Assembly: GCA_036785705.1 (NCBI GenBank)
Contig: JAWUZG010000138.1
Location: 1,815,501-1,879,500, forward strand
Length of the DNA stretch: 64,000 nt
Reading direction: 5' to 3'
Source: Acanthornis magna
Lineage: Eukaryota; Chordata; Aves; Passeriformes; Acanthizidae
Below the pieces are notes generated by a model. The model had not been told where the DNA came from, searched no databases, and was given only the letters and a program-made list of their open reading frames with translations. A program made the translations under genes and the position numbers. Shown here piece by piece: positions 62,001 to 64,000 of this stretch; within the stretch, counting starts at the first letter, position 1; the number at the start of each line of letters is the position of its first letter.

Positions 62001-62949
62001 GGGAGAGCTTCACCTCTAGGAAGGTCAGAGAAAGCACCTTGAGAACGTTTTTTGGACATTACTGTTAAAATTGCAGCAGGTTACAATCATAAAAAAGCCC
62101 TACAAGTTAGGATACCCATTCCCAAAGAAAATATACTTACTATAGATGCAGCCAGTGACTAAAGGCATGAACATCCAGCAGAGGGGCTGATCTAGAAGCA
62201 ACCGTCCCATAGTTCACCTTCACTCACCTTCATTCAGTGAACGTCCTCAGAGAAGCCCCTGCCTGGTGCTTCCCCTGACTTACGAGCTGCAGGCATGTTT
62301 TACTTGCAAACCCTCCGCGAGTGGCAATCAATTGTGTGCCTCTGGTTTTATTTCTCTGATGATGTCACTTTAAATACTTTTCATGTTCCATTTGTTATTT
62401 TTACTTCTAAAAATGACGCATTTCTTCAAATTCATTTTTCTCCAATTAGTCACAACTTAATGGAACAAGCTCAGCTGCCTGCCTGTCAGACAGAGTGTCA
62501 GGCCCGTCCTCTCCGTGATTATCCCAGAAAGACCCGCAAGAGCACCTGGAATATATGGACGGCGTTAGGCACCTTGTTTATCCCAGATGCCCTTTTGGCT
62601 CCCGGCCCAAATCCTTTGCAGCAGGGCCAGGGCAGGAGAACTGGCAACTGCAGTTTTACCAAAATAAACCTCAGACAAAAATCAAAGACAATGAAAAGCC
62701 AGGAGGAAAAAAGCAAGAGAGAGGAAGGAAGATGCACTTGTGGAATAGCCTCTGTAAGAGCAAAGCCGTGACAGTTCTACAGCCCCTCGAATCTTTTGCT
62801 CACATGCTGCTTCTGAACATTTAATGCAAAACAGTCTGTGGCTACGGCTTGACAGAGAGAGAAGTTTAAAAAGAAATCTCGAGGTTTTCCCTACCTGATC
62901 TGAACTTGCTCCGAATCAGCAAGGAGTGCTCAGACCCCAGGAGTGTCAT
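27613..62949 (-). CDS. MYOCD: MYOCD (myocardin), complete coding sequence, 13 exons, 940 residues
   Basis: Minus-strand exons in transcript order are 62949-62895, 53255-53190, 48303-48248, 43955-43880, 41631-41470, 37558-37383, 35840-35715, 35194-34926, 34592-34439, 33323-32382, 29852-29739, 28856-28799 and 28181-27613. All introns are GT-AG and the summed length, 2823 bases, is 940 codons plus TGA. Myocardin is a nuclear coactivator that binds SRF on CArG boxes and switches on cardiac and smooth-muscle genes. Visible are RPEL-like motifs (about 18-43, 60-85 and 100-125), a basic region (247-264), polyQ (304-316), SAP domain (about 374-409), leucine zipper (about 525-560) and a C-terminal activation domain. 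The length compares with 938 for the human form lacking exon 10a. The gene spans 35 kb, compact beside its mammalian counterpart. Confidence 0.96.
28182..29738 (-). other. MYOCD: MYOCD introns 12 and 11 (flanking exon 12)
   Basis: These two short GC-rich introns lie at 28182-28798 and 28857-29738, on either side of exon 12 (28799-28856), which is part of this span. No repeat or further exon is recognisable. Confidence 0.7.
28799..28856 (-). CDS. MYOCD: MYOCD coding exon 12: residues 733-751, tandem acceptor
   Basis: The 58-base exon encodes QMTRSQQMDELLDVLIESG plus one base. The acceptor is a CAGCAG tandem, so use of the second AG would drop Gln733 only. The donor is GTACGC. QQMDELLDVLIESG is highly conserved among myocardin family members. 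Confidence 0.94.
29739..29852 (-). CDS. MYOCD: MYOCD coding exon 11: residues 695-732
   Basis: Acceptor CCATGCAG and donor GTAACT bound 38 codons. MAVQSGQKFSIPSPSFCKSS and QPPPYEDAVKQ match the start of the myocardin transactivation region; PPPYEDAV resembles a PPxY motif. The optional mammalian exon 10a would lie just before this exon and was not found. Confidence 0.95.
29853..32381 (-). other. MYOCD: MYOCD intron 10, half occupied by a minisatellite
   Basis: The 2.5-kb intron between exons 10 and 11 holds the 30-bp tandem array and C-rich sequence (30.7-31.1 kb). I searched for a 48-codon exon 10a by its Cys-Pro-Lys-Ser-Pro ending and did not find one. Confidence 0.7.
31650..32210. repeat. 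Minisatellite, 30-33 bp unit, about 16 copies
   Basis: The unit reads roughly CAGGGCTCCATGGGGCAGAG followed by GGAGCTGTGC on the + strand. Several adjacent copies are exactly 30 bases, others 31-33. Because 30 is a multiple of three the array is open in several frames on both strands, which explains long spurious frames here. It begins about 170 bases past the exon 10 donor. Confidence 0.88.
32382..33323 (-). CDS. MYOCD: MYOCD coding exon 10: residues 381-694, SAP and leucine zipper
   Basis: Acceptor CTTCTAG and donor GTGAGT bound 942 bases (314 codons). The exon starts with VSELRQQLRIRGLPVSGTKT, the core of the SAP DNA-binding domain. Residues about 525-560 (EKDKMLVEKQKVINELTWKL and on) form the leucine zipper for dimerisation. 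SPQCSPQHSPLGA and KSPQHISLPPSPN follow as a Ser/Pro region. The open frame continues past the donor to a stop at about 32,094, but the donor is strong and the next exon is in phase, so splicing at 32,382 is preferred. Confidence 0.95.
33324..34438 (-). other. MYOCD: MYOCD intron 9, nothing further seen
   Basis: A 1.1-kb intron between exons 9 and 10 with canonical ends. No repeat, exon or RNA gene recognisable. Confidence 0.7.
34439..34592 (-). CDS. MYOCD: MYOCD coding exon 9: residues 329-380
   Basis: Acceptor ATTTCAG and donor GTGAGT bound 154 bases. They encode QSNEQMVKSSNSSSASVNNT through PLPSNLDDLK, the linker leading into the SAP domain. NNTPLSPVK and SGQT are shared with other myocardins. 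Phase 0 at the 3' end. Confidence 0.95.
34593..34925 (-). other. MYOCD: MYOCD intron 8, nothing further seen
   Basis: A 333-base intron with GTGAGT donor and TTTCAG acceptor. Confidence 0.75.
34926..35194 (-). CDS. MYOCD: MYOCD coding exon 8: residues 240-329, basic region and polyQ
   Basis: Acceptor CAACAG and donor GTGAGT bound 269 bases. The exon encodes KNRHKKPK and KPKVKKLKYHQYIPP, the basic region used for SRF binding and nuclear import, then MDSAYARLLQQQQLFLQLQIL and a polyglutamine run of 13 (12 CAG plus one CAA). It ends GMHQGQLK with the Lys codon split 2+1. Confidence 0.96.
34964..35002 (-). repeat. MYOCD: CAG trinucleotide repeat in the MYOCD coding sequence
   Basis: Twelve uninterrupted CAG codons then one CAA, read on the - strand, encode residues 304-316. 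The tract is in frame and in exon 8. Confidence 0.95.
35195..35714 (-). other. MYOCD: MYOCD intron 7, nothing further seen
   Basis: A 520-base intron with GTAATG donor and CAACAG acceptor. Confidence 0.75.
35715..35840 (-). CDS. MYOCD: MYOCD coding exon 7: residues 198-239
   Basis: Acceptor CCTTGCAG and donor GTAATG bound 42 codons, from DRPPSADGHAPDAAPGQGSQ to LPVPSAVK, in phase 0 at both ends. This is a poorly conserved, disordered linker before the basic region. Its identity rests on position, phase and the shared end residues AVK. Confidence 0.85.
36160..36588. repeat. Minisatellite of CCCAGTCC-type units
   Basis: More than thirty short units of the type TCCCAGTCCC or CCCCAGTCCAT (10-16 bases) lie in MYOCD intron 6, giving a strand with almost only C, T, A and single G. 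The complementary (transcribed-sense) strand is G-rich, GGGACTGGGA. Long frames of Pro/Ser or Gly/Thr repeats here are artefacts of the array. Confidence 0.9.
36679..37235 (-). mobile_element. CR1 LINE 3' fragment
   Basis: It opens with AGAATCATAG and several ATCACAGA units, the complement of the CR1 3' microsatellite. AGGTTGGGAAAGACCTTTGAG and the typical sequence CCTTCCCCAGCCTTGTTGCC, CTCTGGATACGCTCCAGCAT and AAGGTGCGGCCTCACC follow. It is a 5'-truncated CR1 of about 0.55 kb in the same orientation as MYOCD. Confidence 0.92.
37250..37760. promoter_or_regulatory. Intragenic CpG-rich island over MYOCD exon 6
   Basis: A dense cluster of CG dinucleotides and GC boxes (GGGGCGGCGGGGGGCGG) covers exon 6 and its flanks. 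It may be a real intragenic CpG island or simply a site of GC-biased substitution. Promoter activity is not shown. Confidence 0.5.
37383..37558 (-). CDS. MYOCD: MYOCD coding exon 6: residues 139-197, extreme GC
   Basis: Acceptor CCCCGCAG and donor GTAGGA bound 176 bases. The myocardin core DAFAFEEDSSNDGLSPE is intact, but the flanks are Pro/Ala/Gly/Arg-rich. By hand count only about 30 of 176 bases are A or T, and 57 of 59 codons end in G or C. The exon has 59 residues, the same as its human counterpart as I remember it, so its drift is substitution and not indel. It lies in a CpG-rich island. Confidence 0.93.
37559..41469 (-). other. MYOCD: MYOCD intron 5
   Basis: A 3.9-kb intron. It contains the 55-bp minisatellite and, on the + strand, an AATAAA at 38,365-38,370 followed by an A-run. 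The AT-richer part at 39.2-40.3 kb shows no recognisable element. Confidence 0.7.
37735..37945. repeat. Minisatellite, about 55 bp unit, about 4 copies
   Basis: Copies share the pattern GACCATGGACCATGTTCTTTGGGAGAGA with spacers of AGGATGAGG-type sequence. They lie in MYOCD intron 5, about 180 bases upstream of exon 6 in the transcript. Copies are diverged. Confidence 0.75.
41470..41631 (-). CDS. MYOCD: MYOCD coding exon 5: residues 85-138, RPEL3
   Basis: Acceptor CTTTTAG and donor GTAGTG bound 162 bases. They include MKLKRARLADDLNEKIALRP followed by GPLELVEKNIIPVDSAVKEAIK. RPGPLEL (115-121) is the third RPEL motif and is the best preserved. The exon-intron boundary sequence also reads as a perfect CArG box on either strand. 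Confidence 0.95.
41632..43879 (-). other. MYOCD: MYOCD intron 4, nothing further seen
   Basis: A 2.2-kb intron with GTAAGA donor and TTTTAG acceptor. No repeat or exon recognisable. Confidence 0.7.
43880..43955 (-). CDS. MYOCD: MYOCD coding exon 4: residues 60-84, RPEL2, internal ATG
   Basis: Acceptor TTCTGCAG and donor GTAAGA bound 76 bases. They encode TEDYLKHKIRSRPERSDLVN then MHILQ, with RPERSDL as the second RPEL motif (71-77). Met80 corresponds to the internal start known in mammals for the smooth-muscle isoform that lacks the N-terminus. Confidence 0.94.
43956..48247 (-). other. MYOCD: MYOCD intron 3 with an old LINE
   Basis: A 4.3-kb intron with GTAACT donor and CTGCAG acceptor. It contains the degenerate CR1-like LINE described at 45,050-45,800. 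No other feature was recognised. Confidence 0.7.
45050..45800 (+). mobile_element. Ancient degenerate CR1/L3-type LINE, reverse transcriptase part
   Basis: Broken frames retain echoes of the CR1-clade reverse transcriptase. The stretch at about 45,360-45,410 reads like KSCLTNLIAFYDEMT with changes, and 45,450-45,490 like LDFSKAFDTVSHGFL with frameshifts. Stops and indels throughout make it a fossil, older than the other CR1 copies here. Edges are approximate. Confidence 0.55.
48248..48303 (-). CDS. MYOCD: MYOCD coding exon 3: residues 41-59
   Basis: Acceptor TTGCAG and donor GTAACT bound 56 bases. They encode PLKSPSAFHEQRKSLERAK (the first Pro codon is split), matching the myocardin linker between RPEL1 and RPEL2. 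The exon ends in phase 0. Confidence 0.92.
48304..53189 (-). other. MYOCD: MYOCD intron 2
   Basis: A 4.9-kb intron with GTGAGT donor and TTGCAG acceptor. In mammals an optional stop-bearing exon 2a lies in this intron; I could not identify it by eye. No repeat was recognised. Confidence 0.65.
53190..53255 (-). CDS. MYOCD: MYOCD coding exon 2: residues 19-40, RPEL1
   Basis: Acceptor CTCTCACAG and donor GTGAGT bound 66 bases encoding VLQLRLQQRRTREQLADQGI then MP. This is the first, degenerate RPEL motif, with RRTREQL where the actin-binding MRTFs have RPxxxEL. Loss of the Pro fits the weak G-actin binding known for myocardin. Confidence 0.94.
57877..57990 (-). mobile_element. CR1 LINE 3' end remnant
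   Basis: AATCATAAAATATCCAGATT followed by GGAAGGGAGCCACAAGGGTC and ATCAAGTCTTACTCCTGGCC matches the CR1 3' end read antisense. It is truncated to about 110 bases. Confidence 0.75.
59998..60034. repeat. Perfect inverted repeat, 16-bp arms, 5-base loop
   Basis: The left arm CCTCTGGAGTGGTTCC and right arm GGAACCACTCCAGAGG are exact complements separated by TGCTG. It is too short for a typical microRNA precursor, and pairing does not extend outward. Confidence 0.95.
62895..62949 (-). CDS. MYOCD: MYOCD coding exon 1: residues 1-18, start codon
   Basis: ATG at 62949-62947 has a favourable context (A at -3). The exon encodes MTLLGSEHSLLIRSKFRS plus one base, and the donor GTAGGG follows. This matches the start of the long (cardiac-type) myocardin. 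An upstream frame ends on this start codon with an ATGA overlap. Confidence 0.93.
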
Positions 62950-63047
62950 GGTGACTCAGGGACCAGATCCAGACGCCCCTCACTTAAACCATTAACTTCC
63001 TCCACAGGGAAAAGCCGACCAGATCGTGGCTGGTGCTCAGGATTCAT
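62946..63047 (-). CDS. Upstream ORF of 33 codons overlapping the MYOCD start
   Basis: ATG at 63047 opens a frame starting MNPEHQPRSG and ending DLVPESP. Its TGA at 62948-62946 overlaps the MYOCD ATG as ATGA. If it is in the mature leader it would limit or couple initiation at MYOCD. No peptide family is recognised; the role is inferred from position only. Confidence 0.4.
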   Translation of the reverse strand: MNPEHQPRSGRLFPVEEVNGLSEGRLDLVPESP

Positions 63048-63260
63048 CCAGCTCTCCTGGACTCTCTGGGTGCTTTTACAGCCGGCTGGCAAGAAGCAGC
63101 AAGTGGCTTTGTAAGATTTGGTCCCATCCAGCACTGACCCTGCACAGACACCGACTGCTCCCCCTGTGCTGTGCTGAACTAATTAACGTGGAGCCGGCGG
63201 AGCCTCCTCCCGCCCGCAGTTTACTACCAGCAGCTGGGTGTCCTGGCTGATGTCATCGTC
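62950..63260 (-). other. MYOCD: MYOCD 5' leader with upstream ORFs
   Basis: Sequence directly before the start codon on the - strand. It contains ATGs at 63256, 63127 and 63047, all out of frame with MYOCD, opening frames of 10, 27 and 33 codons. The transcript start is not known; the span assumes it begins within the GC-rich block. Confidence 0.5.
63044..63127 (-). CDS. Upstream ORF of 27 codons, overlapping the next uORF
   Basis: ATG at 63127 opens a frame starting MGPNLTKPLA. Its TGA at 63046-63044 overlaps the ATG of the 33-codon uORF as ATGA. No recognisable peptide. Confidence 0.35.
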   Translation of the reverse strand: MGPNLTKPLAASCQPAVKAPRESRRAG

Positions 63261-63480
63261 TAGCGGGGAGCAGCGACTATCGGAAAGGGTCTTAGCAAAG
63301 ACAGAAGTTTGATATCTGATACTAATTACTACCGGCCGTGGGCAGCCAATCCCGGCGCTCGCCGTCCCAGCCGACTTTGGGAGCCGCTGGAAATATCAAC
63401 AGAGCCAGCGCTTAACTCTTTGCGGCGTGGGGGGACACGGGCCCCGCGCCTCGGCTGCTCTGGGGCTGGGGGCCGGGTGT
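63170..63480 (-). promoter_or_regulatory. MYOCD: Probable MYOCD promoter region
   Basis: The block immediately above the leader is GC-rich. It contains a CCAAT box (63,346-63,350 on the + strand, ATTGG on the - strand), a CRE-like TGACATCA (63,255-63,248), an E-box CAGCTG (63,231-63,236), a GC box (CCTCCCGCCCGC) and homeobox-type TAATTA motifs near 63,180 and 63,323. No clear TATA box is seen. The start site is inferred. Confidence 0.5.
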
Positions 63481-63822
63481 CCCAGGGAGGAGGGGAGGGC
63501 TGGGGTGGGGACAAGTGTCCCGGCGAGAGGATGGCTTTGGGAAGGTGGTACCCCCTGGGTGCTGCCCTGGATGCCCTCCCCGTCAGCGGGGCACGGGAGA
63601 GGCTGCTCGGCAAACAGAGCTGCGGCTGCCGCTGCCCTGCTCCCACGGATCGGGGTGAGCAGGGGCTGCTCAGGTGTCTCACCGGAGTGTCCTTCTGCCG
63701 GGGAGCTGTGCCCAGAGCTGTGCTGCTCAGCGCACACCTTCCCAGCGCAGCTCTGTCCGAGAGATTATCCGCCTGGGATGCTCCCGTGTGCTGCGGCTCG
63801 GGGGCAGGGCTGTCGGCACCCA
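63481..63822. other. GC-rich upstream flank of MYOCD, nothing further seen
   Basis: CpG-containing unique sequence between the promoter block and the terminal minisatellite. Long - strand frames here are low-complexity and unconvincing. Confidence 0.6.
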
Positions 63823-64000
63823 GGACATGTCCTCTGTGCTGTGGCACCCTGGACATGTCCTCTTCGTGCTGTGGCACCCAGGATATGTCCTCTGTTCTGT
63901 GGCACCCTGGACATGTCCTCTCGTGCTGTGGCACCCTGGACATGTCCTCTTCGTGCTGTGGCACCCAGGATATGTCCTCTGTTCTGTGGCACCCTGGACA
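63823..64000. repeat. Minisatellite, 28-30 bp unit, 6 copies running off the window
   Basis: Units start at 63823, 63851, 63881, 63909, 63938, 63968 and 63996 with lengths 28, 30, 28, 29, 30 and 28. Units 2-3 and 5-6 are identical, showing a higher-order duplication. Each unit has the form GGACATGTCCTCT then GTGCTGTGGCACCCT. Confidence 0.95.

Larger units (their letters stand above)
53256..62894 (-). other. MYOCD: MYOCD intron 1 (9.6 kb)
   Basis: The largest MYOCD intron, with donor GTAGGG and acceptor CTCACAG. It contains a CR1 remnant at 57.9 kb and a perfect 16-bp hairpin at 60.0 kb. First introns of muscle regulators often hold enhancers, but I saw no clustered consensus sites that would justify a call. 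Confidence 0.7.

Noticed and set aside
63329..63992. A 211-codon - strand frame upstream of MYOCD
   Set aside because: It starts in the terminal minisatellite and runs through GC-rich promoter sequence, with no recognisable protein and no conserved motif.

Overview
The window is vertebrate genomic DNA, almost certainly from a bird. It has intron-rich protein genes with canonical GT-AG splice sites and short introns. Its interspersed repeats are all CR1-type LINE fragments with the avian 3' end, it carries many GC-rich minisatellites, and there is no operon structure. The species cannot be fixed from the sequence; the CR1 copies would suit a songbird.

The window holds two genes pointing towards each other. 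On the + strand, positions 1 to about 21,360 are the 3' part of MAP2K4 (MKK4/SEK1, a dual-specificity MAP kinase kinase of the JNK and p38 pathways). Seven coding exons (1081-1200, 2460-2511, 2921-3048, 13994-14071, 15028-15176, 17267-17312, 18427-18540) encode 228 codons, matching residues 172-399 of the 399-residue family protein, followed by a long 3'UTR. The exons for the N-terminal docking region and ATP-binding lobe lie upstream of the window.

On the - strand, 62,949 down to 27,613 is the complete coding sequence of MYOCD (myocardin, the cardiac and smooth-muscle coactivator of SRF). It has 13 coding exons whose phases join into an open frame of 940 residues. RPEL-like motifs, basic region, polyglutamine tract, SAP domain, leucine zipper and C-terminal activation domain are all present in order. 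A probable 3'UTR runs to about 25,580, and a GC-rich promoter region lies above exon 1 (about 63,170-63,760).

Between the genes, 21,360-25,580 is intergenic and contains one CR1 element. The rest is intron: CR1 fragments (11.4, 14.6, 15.8, 36.7 and 57.9 kb), one old degenerate CR1-like LINE (about 45.0-45.8 kb), and tandem repeats at 7.2, 17.1, 27.1, 31.7-32.2, 36.2-36.6, 37.7-37.9 and 63.8-64.0 kb. I found no RNA gene, CRISPR array, DNA transposon or third protein gene.

I see no wholly new system. The points most worth following are: two small upstream ORFs in the MYOCD leader, each overlapping the next start codon by ATGA and ending on the MYOCD start; MYOCD exon 6, which keeps its length but has moved to about 83% GC and a Pro/Ala/Gly-rich protein segment; a longer, almost pure CAG tract in the MYOCD polyQ; a minisatellite upstream of MYOCD whose unit contains a perfect p53 half-site consensus; and the close convergent MAP2K4-MYOCD arrangement.
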